Shown: piece by piece, positions 10,865 to 18,566 of the stretch
How the letters are laid out: the number at the start of each line of letters is the position of its first letter
Numbering within the stretch: the first letter of the stretch is position 1
Source: an uncultured Collinsella sp.
GTDB taxonomy: Bacteria; Actinomycetota; Coriobacteriia; Coriobacteriales; Coriobacteriaceae
Reading direction: 5' to 3'
DNA length: 42,414 nt
Assembly (NCBI GenBank): GCA_900552145.1
Contig: URYW01000007.1
Coordinates: forward strand, 1 to 42,414
Program-made: the position numbers and the translations under genes
The notes under the pieces: model-generated
Told to the model about the DNA's origin: nothing
The model's database searches: none
The model's input: the letters and a program-made list of their open reading frames with translations, nothing else

Positions 10865-11968
10865 ATGAGCGACAGCAAGCATGTGACGTATGAGGATGCC
10901 GGCGTCGATACCGCTGAGGGCGGCCGCGCCGTCGACGCTATTAAGCAGATGGTCAAGGACACCAATCGCCCCGAGGTTATCGGCGGTATCGGTGGCTTTG
11001 GTGGCCTGTTCTCGGCCGCCGCGCTTAAGGATATGGAAGACCCGATTCTGATTAGCGGTACCGACGGCGTGGGCACCAAGCTCGTGCTCGCCCAGATCAT
11101 GGACCGTCACGAGACGGTGGGCCAGGACCTGGTCGCTATGTGCGTCAACGACATTCTGGCTTCGGGCGCCGAGCCGCTGTTTTTCCTGGACTACGTTGCC
11201 ATCGGTCACATCGAGGCCGAGCACATGGCAAAGATCATCAAGGGCGTGGCCGATGGCTGCAAGCTCGCGGGCTGCGCGCTCGTGGGCGGCGAGATGGCCG
11301 AGCACCCCGGCGTCATGGCGCCTGCCGACTACGACCTCGCCGGCTTTACCGTGGGTGTCGTCGATCGTCCCAAGATGCTCGACCCCGCGAACGTCCGCCC
11401 CGGCGACGTGATTCTGGGCCTGCCTTCCACCGGTGTGCACTCCAACGGCTACTCGCTCGTGCGTAAGGTCATCGGCGTCGACGGTATTAAGCCGGGCACG
11501 CCCGAGGCCGCCGCTAAGGCCGAGGAGCTGAGCCGCCCGCTCGAGGAGCTTGGTGGTGCATCGCTGGCAGACGCTCTGCTGGCCCCCACGCGCATCTACG
11601 TCAAGCCGGTTCTTGAGCTGCTCCGCGGCGGCGCTCCGGTGCACGCCATCGCCCACATCACTGGCGGCGGTATTACCGAGAACCTCAACCGCGCGCTCGC
11701 CGACGACGTCGACGCCGTGGTCACCCGCAACGGTGCCGAGATGGGTTGGGACGTTCCGCCCGTCATCACCTATGTGTCGCGCCAGGCCGAGCTTGCGCCC
11801 AACGAGGCGTGCAAGACCTTCAACATGGGCGTTGGACTGTGCCTGATCGTCGCCCCCGAGGACGAGGCCGCGGTGACCGAGGCTCTGGTCGCGCTGGGCG
11901 AGAAGCCGTTCCGCGTGGGCGAGTGCGTCGAGGGCTCCGGTAAGGTCGTGTACTCCGATGAGCGCTAA
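10865..11968 (+). CDS. purM: Phosphoribosylformylglycinamidine cyclo-ligase (AIR synthetase)
   Basis: Closes FGAM to AIR with ATP, the fifth step of purine synthesis. The 367 residues show the AIRS family order: an N-terminal TYEDAGVDTAEGGRAVD, the Gly-rich IGGIGGFGGLF, SGTDGVGTKLVLAQ, CVNDILASGAEPLFFLDY, GCALVGGEMAEHPGVM, and ITGGGITENLNRAL. ATG 10865 lies after AGGAAGG. Its end overlaps purN by 11 bp, indicating translational coupling. Confidence 0.97.
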   Translation: MSDSKHVTYEDAGVDTAEGGRAVDAIKQMVKDTNRPEVIGGIGGFGGLFSAAALKDMEDPILISGTDGVGTKLVLAQIMDRHETVGQDLVAMCVNDILASGAEPLFFLDYVAIGHIEAEHMAKIIKGVADGCKLAGCALVGGEMAEHPGVMAPADYDLAGFTVGVVDRPKMLDPANVRPGDVILGLPSTGVHSNGYSLVRKVIGVDGIKPGTPEAAAKAEELSRPLEELGGASLADALLAPTRIYVKPVLELLRGGAPVHAIAHITGGGITENLNRALADDVDAVVTRNGAEMGWDVPPVITYVSRQAELAPNEACKTFNMGVGLCLIVAPEDEAAVTEALVALGEKPFRVGECVEGSGKVVYSDER

Positions 11969-12659
11969 CGAGCAGATGGCTGCTGCCGAGGGCCTGGGCT
12001 TTGTGCCCTACACCCGTCCGACCGGCACCGATACGGCCGAGCCACTCAAGATCGGTGTGCTCATCAGCGGTTCGGGTACCAACCTGCAGGCGCTGATCGA
12101 TCTGATCGCTGCCGGCAAGCTCAACGCTTCGATTGAGCTTGTGGTGTCGAGCCGTCCTTCGGCTAAGGGTTTGCAGCGCGCTGAGCGCGCGGGCATCCAG
12201 ACGCTCACGCTGTCCAAGGATGTCTACGCCGCCCCCATCGCCGCCGACGAGATCATCGCGCACGAGCTGCTCGAGCGCGGTTGCGAGTATGTGGTCATGG
12301 CCGGCTACATGCGCATGGTGCACACGCCGCTGCTGGCGGCGTTTCCCAACCGCGTGGTCAACTTGCATCCGGCGCTGCTGCCGAGCTTTACCGGTGCGCA
12401 TGCGATTGACGATGCCTTTGCGCGCGGCGTCAAGGTAACTGGCGTGACCGTGCATTTTGCCAACGAGATCTACGACAACGGTCCTATCATCGCCCAGCGC
12501 GCGCTGGCTGTTGAGGAGGGCTGGGATGTCGACACGCTCGAGGGCCACATCCACGCGATTGAGCACGTGCTGTACCCCGAGGTCGTGCAAATGCTCGCCG
12601 ACGGCCGCGTCCACGTGCTGGAGAGCGGCAAGGTCGCAATTGACGCGCCTCGCGGCTAG
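11958..12659 (+). CDS. purN: Phosphoribosylglycinamide formyltransferase (PurN)
   Basis: Transfers a formyl group from 10-formyl-THF to GAR. The 233-residue protein has the family start KIGVLISGSGTNLQAL, preceded by an extra ~30 residues. The catalytic triad is visible: N135 and H137 in VNLHPALLPSFTG, and D173 in NEIYDNGPIIAQ. The ATG overlaps the end of purM by 11 bp. The folate supply links to the folP-folK fusion further along. A terminator follows. Confidence 0.95.
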   Translation: MSANEQMAAAEGLGFVPYTRPTGTDTAEPLKIGVLISGSGTNLQALIDLIAAGKLNASIELVVSSRPSAKGLQRAERAGIQTLTLSKDVYAAPIAADEIIAHELLERGCEYVVMAGYMRMVHTPLLAAFPNRVVNLHPALLPSFTGAHAIDDAFARGVKVTGVTVHFANEIYDNGPIIAQRALAVEEGWDVDTLEGHIHAIEHVLYPEVVQMLADGRVHVLESGKVAIDAPRG

Positions 12660-12689
12660 CGGTGCACAGTACAATTTAGCCGAGTAGTC

Positions 12690-12735
12690 AGGGTGGTCAT
12701 TGGCGCCAAGGCGCGCGTGGCCACCTTTTGTTTTT
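12690..12735 (+). terminator. Intrinsic terminator after purN
   Basis: GGTGGTCA at 12692-12699 pairs with TGGCCACC at 12718-12725, one G-T pair included. The run TTTTGTTTTT follows. It closes the purM-purN transcript. Confidence 0.75.
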
Positions 12736-12738
12736 GGG

Positions 12739-12794
12739 TAGTCACCTGCGACGGTCTTTAACGACTAGTCATTCAAGAATGTCGCAGGTGACTA
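12739..12794. repeat. Hairpin with 14-bp arms before the EIIA gene
   Basis: TAGTCACCTGCGAC at 12739-12752 and its exact complement at 12781-12794 enclose a 28-base loop containing the palindrome GACTAGTC. It ends 6-8 bases before the ribosome site of the EIIA gene, so it lies in or at the edge of that gene's leader. It may be a dispersed palindrome or a regulatory fold. Confidence 0.65.
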
Positions 12795-12812
12795 GGCGAG
12801 AGAGGTGAGCGC

Positions 12813-13277
12813 ATGGTGGATAACGAAGCGCTGTTTACGCCTGAGCTGGTGTTTTTTGATTGGGAGTGTGCAACGCCGGATGAGGTGTTTGCGGGGCTCG
12901 AGGGCGAGCTTGCCCCGCGCGGCTACATTGCGTCCGGTTGGCTCGACGCCGTTCGCACGCGCGAGGATGCCTATCCCACGGGTCTTGCCATGCCGGCGGC
13001 AAACATTGCCATTCCGCATACCGATCCGGGGTTTGTGGCCAAGCCCTATATCGCGGTGGTGAAGCCCGCCGCGTCCGTGACATTTAACGCTATGGCTGGC
13101 ATGGGCGCTCCGGTGCCGGCGCAGATCGTCATCAATCTGGGTATTGCCGAGCCGGGCGGCCAGGTCGAGGCCCTGCAGGCGCTCATGAACATCTTTATGG
13201 ACGCCGATGCCGCAGCCGACGTGCTCGGCCAGACCACGCCCCAGGGCATGGTCGACGCCATCCGTCGCCACTTCTAA
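12813..13277 (+). CDS. PTS EIIA domain protein, fructose/galactitol type
   Basis: A 154-residue PTS_EIIA_2-type protein. The phosphorylated histidine is expected in IAIPHTDP (about H69), matching the family's IPH motif, and LMNIFMDADAAADVL resembles the later helix of galactitol/fructose EIIA proteins. In a transporter it would pass phosphate from HPr to an EIIB, but no EIIB or EIIC is present in the window. It may serve a transporter encoded elsewhere or act as a regulatory EIIA-like protein. ATG 12813 follows GAGGTGA. Confidence 0.8.
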   Translation: MVDNEALFTPELVFFDWECATPDEVFAGLEGELAPRGYIASGWLDAVRTREDAYPTGLAMPAANIAIPHTDPGFVAKPYIAVVKPAASVTFNAMAGMGAPVPAQIVINLGIAEPGGQVEALQALMNIFMDADAAADVLGQTTPQGMVDAIRRHF

Positions 13278-13296
13278 GGTGGGGCTGAGTCGGCGC

Positions 13297-13418
13297 TTGG
13301 GGACGTTCCTTTTCTGCCGGCAGTAAGGGACAGTCCCCAAGTGCCGGCACATAAAGAACGTCCCCAAGTGTCACATCTGTCCCCTTTGCACCAAAATGGT
13401 GCAGATTAACCTGTCCCC
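13297..13418. repeat. Nested GGGACAG/CTGTCCC palindrome cluster
   Basis: A long imperfect inverted repeat begins CTTGGGGACGTTC near 13297 and ends GAACGTCCCCAAG near 13368. It carries a second pair TGCCGGCA and a core GGGACAGTCCC. Next comes a perfect TGCACCA-AAA-TGGTGCA hairpin (13388-13404), flanked on both sides by CTGTCCCC. It fills the gap between the EIIA and foldase genes. The repeated GGGGACAG core links it to the hairpins at 15316, 19200 and 30623. Confidence 0.7.
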
Positions 13419-13494
13419 AATGTACCAAGCGTGCCGCGGGGGCTGCGTTGTGACACAATGGCGTTTGTTCGATTCGTGATGCGAAAGGCCAACT

Positions 13495-14715
13495 ATGGCA
13501 AACAAGAAAAAGAACTCCGAGGCCGCGCCGACGCCCGAGCAGCAGGCTCGCGCTGCCTCCAGCTCTCGTAAGAAGCAGCGCAAGACGTACGTGTCTAAGA
13601 CCGTCAAGATCGTTCTGGTGGTCATCGGCGTGCTGGCGATGCTGCTTTCCGTCTCGGCCATGGCGTGCTCCGGCCTTATGTCGCAGGCAGAGGACACCTC
13701 GGGCTACAAGCTGACCGGCGGTGTTGCTGCTACTATCAACGGCACCAACCTCACCGAGGACACCGTGACCAAGCAGATCATGAGCATGCGCACGTCCTAC
13801 GGCTACACCAAGGACAAGGATTGGGCGCAGTATCTGGTTGACAACGACCTCACGCCCAAGAAGTACCGCAAGCAACTCATCGACTCCTACACGCAGCAGA
13901 TTCTGCTTCAACAGGCACAGAAGGAGAACGGCGTGACGGTGTCGGATGAGGAGGTCGAGAAGGCTTGGAAGGACGCGTGCAAGAGCGCGGGCGGCGCCAA
14001 GGCCTTTAAGAAGACCCTCAAGACCTACGGCTATACCGAGGACACCTACAAGGACTCACTCAAGGAGAGTCTGGCGCAGCAGAAACTCAAGGATGCCGTC
14101 GCGCCCACGAGCAAGCCCAAGGACAGCGAGATTGTCGATTACATCAACGAAAACCTGTCCAGCTACAACGACGCCCGCCGCTCGTCGAACATCCTGATCA
14201 AGGTTGATTCCGACGCTTCCGACGAGGACAAGGCTGCCGCCAAGGCCAAGGCGCAGGAGTGTCTGGACAAGATCAACTCCGGCGAGCTGAGCTTTGAGGA
14301 CGCCGTTGAGCAGTACTCCGAGGACACCGGTTCCAAGGAGAAGAAGGGCGATGTGGGCTGGGATAAGCTCACCACCTTCGTCGACAGCTACCAGACGGCG
14401 CTCGAGGGACTCAACAAGGGCGACGTGAGCGAAGTCGTCGAGTCGACCTATGGCTACCACATCATCAAGTGCACCGACTACTTCCATGTCGATAATCAGG
14501 TTGATGACATCAAGCAGGTACCCAAGGACATCAAGAAGTACGTCTCCAACGTGGTGAAGACGCAGGCGGCCAGCGCTGCATACAGCGAGTGGCTGGAGCA
14601 GTACAAGAAGGACGCCGACATTACCGTCAACCCCATGCCCAAGGACGTACCCTATAACGTGAGTCTGAAGGGCGTCACCAAGAGCTCGACCGACGATTCG
14701 TCGACGACTGAGTAA
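13495..14715 (+). CDS. Membrane-anchored peptidyl-prolyl isomerase, PrsA/SurA-like
   Basis: An extracytoplasmic folding factor. The first ~35 residues are highly basic and hydrophilic, followed by one membrane helix (KIVLVVIGVLAMLLSVSAMA). A SurA-N-like helical domain follows, containing INGTNLTEDTVTKQI and QILLQQAQKENGVTVSDEEVE. The parvulin PpiC domain runs from about residue 225 (SSNILIKVD) through SFEDAVEQYSEDTGSKEKKGDVGW to GYHIIKCTDYF. The Cys after the helix (MACSG) is only a weak lipobox, so an uncleaved signal anchor is as likely as a lipoprotein. It is 406 residues long, Lys/Asp rich, and ends in a Ser/Thr tail. ATG 13495 follows GAAAGG. Confidence 0.9.
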   Translation: MANKKKNSEAAPTPEQQARAASSSRKKQRKTYVSKTVKIVLVVIGVLAMLLSVSAMACSGLMSQAEDTSGYKLTGGVAATINGTNLTEDTVTKQIMSMRTSYGYTKDKDWAQYLVDNDLTPKKYRKQLIDSYTQQILLQQAQKENGVTVSDEEVEKAWKDACKSAGGAKAFKKTLKTYGYTEDTYKDSLKESLAQQKLKDAVAPTSKPKDSEIVDYINENLSSYNDARRSSNILIKVDSDASDEDKAAAKAKAQECLDKINSGELSFEDAVEQYSEDTGSKEKKGDVGWDKLTTFVDSYQTALEGLNKGDVSEVVESTYGYHIIKCTDYFHVDNQVDDIKQVPKDIKKYVSNVVKTQAASAAYSEWLEQYKKDADITVNPMPKDVPYNVSLKGVTKSSTDDSSTTE

Positions 14716-14721
14716 TCATGG

Positions 14722-14749
14722 GGCGGTGCTCGCGCGAGTGCCGCCCACG
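14722..14749 (+). other. G-T rich hairpin between the foldase and yqeY genes
   Basis: GGGCGGTGCTCG pairs with CGAGTGCCGCCC, using two G-T pairs, around a 2-base loop. No T-run follows, so it is more likely a transcript-stabilising or attenuating structure than a full terminator. Confidence 0.4.
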
Positions 14750-14769
14750 CTATTAGAGAGGATTTGCAG

Positions 14770-15213
14770 ATGACCAACGAAGAGCTGCAGAAGGAAATGA
14801 TCGCGGCCATGAAGGCCAAGGACAAGGTTCGCCTGTCCATCATTCGCCAGGTCAAGGCTGAGGTGAAGAATATCGAGGTTAACGAGCGCCGCGATGTGAC
14901 CGAGGAAGACGTCAACAACATGATCAAGCGTCTGATCAAGCAGACGAGCGAGACGCTGGAGATGTCCATCAAGGCCGGCACCGACCAGGAGCGTACCGAC
15001 AACCTGACCGAGCAGGTCAAGATTCTGGAAAGCCTGCTGCCCGCGCAGGTTTCGGGCGAGGAGCTCGAGGCCCTGATCGAGCAGGTCATCGCCGAGCTGG
15101 GCGCCACGTCCAAGAAGCAGATGGGCCAGGTCATGGGTGCACTCGGCAAGGCCACCGGCGGCAACTTCGATAAGCCGGCCGCGGCAAAGATCGTCGGCGC
15201 AAAGCTGGCTTAA
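14770..15213 (+). CDS. GatB/YqeY domain-containing protein
   Basis: A 147-residue YqeY-type protein related to the tail domain of the GatB amidotransferase subunit. It shows EMIAAMKAKDKVRLSIIRQVKAEVKNIEV at the N-terminus and ESLLPAQVSGEELEALI and KQMGQVMGALGKATGGNFD toward the end, all typical of the family. The cellular role is not established; tRNA-related functions are suggested by homology only. ATG 14770 is chosen because AGAGAGG lies about 8 nt upstream; TTG 14764 is too close to it. A good terminator follows. Confidence 0.88.
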   Translation: MTNEELQKEMIAAMKAKDKVRLSIIRQVKAEVKNIEVNERRDVTEEDVNNMIKRLIKQTSETLEMSIKAGTDQERTDNLTEQVKILESLLPAQVSGEELEALIEQVIAELGATSKKQMGQVMGALGKATGGNFDKPAAAKIVGAKLA

Positions 15214-15240
15214 GGGCTGGCCGACACATAGCCGATGCTG

Positions 15241-15273
15241 AGGGGCGTGACCATTGCGGTCGCGCCCTTTTTT
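15241..15273 (+). terminator. Intrinsic terminator after yqeY
   Basis: GGGCGTGACC at 15243-15252 pairs with GGTCGCGCCC at 15258-15267 (one G-T pair), followed by six T residues. Confidence 0.9.
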
Positions 15274-15315
15274 GTTGGCCGATGAAGGGCGCCTCCCCTG
15301 GCTGGTCATTGGGTG

Positions 15316-15382
15316 CTCATTGGGGACAGACTTAAATGAGTGCCCAATGAGCAGGCACTCATTTAAGTCTGTCCCCAATGAG
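15316..15382. repeat. Perfect 29-bp-arm hairpin with GGGGACAG core
   Basis: The left arm (15316-15344, starting CTCATTGGGGACAGACTTAA) and right arm (15354-15382) are exact complements around a 9-base loop CAATGAGCA. The arms contain GGGGACAG/CTGTCCCC, as in the hairpins near 13.3, 19.2 and 30.6 kb. It lies between the yqeY terminator and the promoter of the ABC operon. Confidence 0.85.
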
Positions 15383-15447
15383 TGGGTTAAAGGTTGCGGG
15401 TTCTTTACGGGAATGTAGTGTGGGCTGCGGAAACGTGGTTCTTTCCG

Positions 15448-15453
15448 TACAAT
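15448..15453 (+). promoter_or_regulatory. Putative -10 box of the amino acid ABC operon (TACAAT)
   Basis: TACAAT lies 36 bases before the ATPase gene in the gap after a terminator. The -35 is not obvious. The same hexamer precedes carA, prs, folP and coaX. Confidence 0.4.
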
Positions 15454-15488
15454 AGTGCAATTCGTGTAAGCGCAGGAAAGGGACATTC

Positions 15489-16220
15489 ATGGCAGACATG
15501 ATCGAGATCAAGCATCTCAACAAGTACTTTGGCGACCTGCATGTGCTCAAAGATATCAATCTCACCGTCAAGCGCGGCGAGAAGCTCGTAATGATCGGGC
15601 CTTCCGGTTCGGGTAAGTCGACGCTCATCCGTTGCGTCGATTATCTGGAGGAGCCCACGTCGGGCGAGGTCGTCATCGACGGTACGCCGCTCACCAAAAA
15701 GAATCACCTGGAGATGGCTCGCAAGTATAGTTCCATGGTGTTTCAGCAGTTCAACCTGTATCCCAACATGACGGTGCTCGGCAACCTGACGCTCGCGCCC
15801 ATCAAGCTTCAAAAGAAGAGCAAGGAGGAGGCGACCGAGATCGCTGTTGCCGCGCTCAAGCGTGTTGGCATGGCGCATAAGGCCGGCGAGTATCCGCAGA
15901 ATCTCTCGGGCGGTCAGCAGCAGCGCAGCGCCATCGCCCGTGCCCTGTGCACCAAGCAGCCCATCATCCTGTTTGACGAGCCGACCTCGGCGCTCGACCC
16001 CGAGATGGTCCAGGAAGTCTTGGACGTTATGATTGAGCTCGCGCAGGAGGACATCACCATGATCTGCGTGACGCACGAGATGGGCTTTGCGCGCCAGGTG
16101 GCCGACCGCGTCATCTTTATGGAGGACGGCCGCATCCTGGAGGAGGGCACGCCCGAGCACTTCTTCGATAACCCCGAGAACCCGCGCTGCCGCGAGTTCC
16201 TGTCCAAGATTTTGCACTAG
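15489..16220 (+). CDS. Polar amino acid ABC transporter, ATP-binding protein
   Basis: The ATPase of a GlnQ/HisP-type amino acid importer, acting at the inner face of the membrane. The 243 residues show Walker A GPSGSGKST, the Q-loop in FQQFNLYPNMTV, signature LSGGQQQR, Walker B IILFDEPTSALDPEM and the switch His in CVTHEMGFAR. The FNLYPNMTVL and DEPTSALDPEM forms are typical of the polar amino acid uptake family. The binding protein and two permease genes follow immediately on the same strand, making a four-gene operon. Confidence 0.95.
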   Translation: MADMIEIKHLNKYFGDLHVLKDINLTVKRGEKLVMIGPSGSGKSTLIRCVDYLEEPTSGEVVIDGTPLTKKNHLEMARKYSSMVFQQFNLYPNMTVLGNLTLAPIKLQKKSKEEATEIAVAALKRVGMAHKAGEYPQNLSGGQQQRSAIARALCTKQPIILFDEPTSALDPEMVQEVLDVMIELAQEDITMICVTHEMGFARQVADRVIFMEDGRILEEGTPEHFFDNPENPRCREFLSKILH

Positions 16221-16228
16221 GCGCGGTG

Positions 16229-17104
16229 ATGGACATGACGGATATGACGAGGGCGGCCGTGTCGCGCCGTCACTTTTTGCAGCTGGCGGGCGCCGGCATG
16301 CTTGCGCTGACGGGGACCGCGCTTGCCGGTTGCGGCAACTCCACCAGCGGCGAGGGCTCCGACAAGGGGTCTAAGCTTGCGGCCATCAAGTCGCGTGGCC
16401 ATCTGAATGCCGGCGTTAAGAAGGACGTTCCCGGCTACGGCTATTACGACACCGCCAAGGGTCGCTTTGAGGGCATGGAAGTCGATTTGTGCTACCAGAT
16501 CGCGGCCGCCGTCTTTGGCGTGAGCTACAAGGAGACCCGTGCCCAGGAGCTTGTCGAGTTTACCGACGTAACGCCCAAGACGCGCGGCCCGCTGATCGAT
16601 AACGGCCAGCTCGACGTGGTCGCGGCGACCTACACCATCACCGACGAGCGCAAGAAGAGCTGGGATTTCTCGACGCCGTACCGCACCGACTACGTGGGAC
16701 TCATGGTCAAGAAGCGTTCGGGCTTTACCTCGATTGAGGACCTGGACGGCAAGGTCATCGGCGTGAGTCAGGGCTCTAACACGCAGGGCCTGATCGAGCA
16801 GATGATCAAGGACAACGGCATTAGCTGTAAGCCCGAGTTTAGGGCCTTTAGCGGCTACCCCATCATCAAGAGTTCGCTCGACGCCGGCAATATCGACGTC
16901 TTTGCCATGGACCGCTCCACGCTGGCCGGTTACATGAATGAGACCGTTGAGCTGTTGCAGCCCGAGGTCAAGTTTGGCGAGCAGGGCTACGGCGTGGCGA
17001 CCAAGAAGGGCTGCGACCTTTCGGCCGTGGTCGATCAGGTGATTTGCGATCGCCTGGCCGACGGCTGGCTCGACCAAGAGGTCAAGACCTGGGGTCTTGT
17101 ATAG
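16229..17104 (+). CDS. Amino acid ABC transporter substrate-binding lipoprotein
   Basis: An extracellular SBP_bac_3 family protein that captures the amino acid. The N-terminus combines a twin-arginine motif (SRRHFLQLAG) with a lipobox (TALAGC), suggesting a Tat-exported lipoprotein. The mature part has LNAGVKKDVPGYGYYD, FEGMEVDLCYQIAAAVFG, LDVVAATYTITDERKKSWDFS and VIGVSQGSNTQGL, as in glutamate/glutamine-type binding proteins; the exact substrate is not determinable. ATG 16229 is used; GTG 16226 and ATG 16235 are alternatives. It starts 8 bp after the ATPase stop. Confidence 0.93.
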   Translation: MDMTDMTRAAVSRRHFLQLAGAGMLALTGTALAGCGNSTSGEGSDKGSKLAAIKSRGHLNAGVKKDVPGYGYYDTAKGRFEGMEVDLCYQIAAAVFGVSYKETRAQELVEFTDVTPKTRGPLIDNGQLDVVAATYTITDERKKSWDFSTPYRTDYVGLMVKKRSGFTSIEDLDGKVIGVSQGSNTQGLIEQMIKDNGISCKPEFRAFSGYPIIKSSLDAGNIDVFAMDRSTLAGYMNETVELLQPEVKFGEQGYGVATKKGCDLSAVVDQVICDRLADGWLDQEVKTWGLV

Positions 17105-17129
17105 GCGCATCGTCCAAGGAAGGAATCAA

Positions 17130-17876
17130 ATGCTCGAAGGATTATTTGACGCCGACCGTTGGTCGACGACATTTCAAAACATGGGGCCCTTCTGGGAGGG
17201 CTTTGGCGTGACACTGCAGGTGGTCGTTGCCGGTCTGCTGCTGTCGCTGGTGCTGGGCACGCTGCTGGGCGTGTTCTCAACCACTCGTTCACGCGTGCTG
17301 CGCACCATAAGCCGCGTGTACGTGGAGTTTTACCAGAACACCCCGTTGCCCGTGCAGGTGCTCTTTATGTACATGGCCGGTCCGCAGTTTTTGCAGGCCA
17401 TAACCGGTGCCGACCAGCCGGTGCGCATCGCGCCGTTCGTGCTGGGCTTCTTGGGTGTGGGCCTGTATCACGCGGCCTACATTTCGGAGGTCATCCGCAC
17501 TGGTATCGAGGCGGTTCCGCGCGGTCAGATGGAAGCGGCCCAGAGCCAGGGCTTCACCCGTGCGCAGGCGTATTGGTACATCGTGCTGCCCCAGACATTC
17601 AAGATCATTCTGCCGCCGCTGTGTAACCAGGCGCTCAACCTGGTCAAGAACACGTCGGTGCTGGCACTTGTGGCCGGCGGCGACCTTATGTACCGTTCCG
17701 ACAACTTTGTGAGTCTGTACGGTTACCTGCAGGGATACATCGTCTGCTGCCTTATGTACTTTATCATCTGCTTTCCGCTCGCCATGCTGGTGCAGTGGCT
17801 CGAGCGCCGCTCCAAGGAGCGTCCGCGCGGCGTGAGCCTGGCCGAGCTGGGGCTCGACAACGTAGAGGAGGCCTAG
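17130..17876 (+). CDS. Amino acid ABC transporter permease 1
   Basis: An integral membrane subunit of the importer, of the HisM/GlnP family. The 248 residues contain about five membrane segments, beginning VTLQVVVAGLLLSLVLGTLL. The coupling loop carries the EAA-type motif EAVPRGQMEAAQSQGF, followed by VLPQTFKIILPPLCNQ. ATG 17130 is supported by AAGGAAGGA upstream. A longer reading starting within the previous gene lacks support. The next permease starts 3 bp after its stop. Confidence 0.94.
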   Translation: MLEGLFDADRWSTTFQNMGPFWEGFGVTLQVVVAGLLLSLVLGTLLGVFSTTRSRVLRTISRVYVEFYQNTPLPVQVLFMYMAGPQFLQAITGADQPVRIAPFVLGFLGVGLYHAAYISEVIRTGIEAVPRGQMEAAQSQGFTRAQAYWYIVLPQTFKIILPPLCNQALNLVKNTSVLALVAGGDLMYRSDNFVSLYGYLQGYIVCCLMYFIICFPLAMLVQWLERRSKERPRGVSLAELGLDNVEEA

Positions 17877-17879
17877 CGC

Positions 17880-18518
17880 ATGGAAATCTTCAACGCGACC
17901 AACCTGCTCTACATTTGGGGCGGCTTTGTTAAGACGATCGAGATCTCGGCGCTGTCGATCTTTTTCTCGCTCATCTTTGGCACGGTGCTGGCGCTCGTTA
18001 AAAGCTACGCGCCCCGCCCGTTCCGTATTTTGGTGAGCGCCTATATCGAGTTGTTCCGCTGCACGCCAAACCTGCTGTGGATCCTGTTTATCTACTTTAC
18101 GGTGCAGGGTTTGGACATTGTGATTTCGACCATCGCCTTTACGCTGTTTACCAGCGCTGTTATGGCCGAGATTGTGCGCGGCGGCCTCAACTCGATTCCG
18201 CGCGGCCAGTTTGAGGCAGCGCAGAGCCAAGGCTTTGGCTTCTTTGCCACCATGCGCTACATCATTCTGCCGCAGACGTTTAAGACGATCATTCCGGCGC
18301 TGTTTAGCCAGTGCACGACTGTCATCAAGGACAGCTCGTATCTTTCGGGCATTAACGTGGCCGAGCTCATGTACACGGCAAACGTCGTGATGGCCCACGC
18401 GATCGACCTGTCGCAGGTGCTTATGCTCTACGGCCTGGTGTTTGCGATGTACTTTGTGCTCAACTTTGGTATCTCGCTGCTGGTCCGAGCGTATCAGCGC
18501 CGCATCGTGGCAGCGTAG
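17880..18518 (+). CDS. Amino acid ABC transporter permease 2
   Basis: The second membrane subunit, 212 residues, presumably forming a heterodimeric channel with permease 1. It has the coupling motif NSIPRGQFEAAQSQGF and ILPQTFKTIIPALFSQ. The ATG lies 3 bp after the stop of permease 1, with GAGGAGG in the end of that gene, so translation is coupled. A perfect 15-bp-arm hairpin follows directly after the stop. Confidence 0.94.
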   Translation: MEIFNATNLLYIWGGFVKTIEISALSIFFSLIFGTVLALVKSYAPRPFRILVSAYIELFRCTPNLLWILFIYFTVQGLDIVISTIAFTLFTSAVMAEIVRGGLNSIPRGQFEAAQSQGFGFFATMRYIILPQTFKTIIPALFSQCTTVIKDSSYLSGINVAELMYTANVVMAHAIDLSQVLMLYGLVFAMYFVLNFGISLLVRAYQRRIVAA

Positions 18519-18519
18519 A

Positions 18520-18550
18520 ATGTGACAAAGGGACTGTCCCTTTGTCACAT
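18520..18550. repeat. Perfect 15-bp-arm hairpin with a 1-base loop
   Basis: ATGTGACAAAGGGAC at 18520-18534 and its exact complement at 18536-18550 are separated by one T. It starts 2 bases after the permease 2 stop and ends about 7 bases before the ribosome site of the kinase-like gene. It shares the GGGAC...GTCCC core of the other hairpins. There is no T-run, so it is more likely a processing or attenuation structure than a classical terminator. Confidence 0.75.
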
Positions 18551-18566
18551 AGAGAAAGGAATCGCG

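Noticed and set aside
12670..12675. TACAAT just after purN as the promoter of the EIIA gene
   Set aside because: It lies upstream of the purN terminator, which would stop most transcripts before the EIIA gene.
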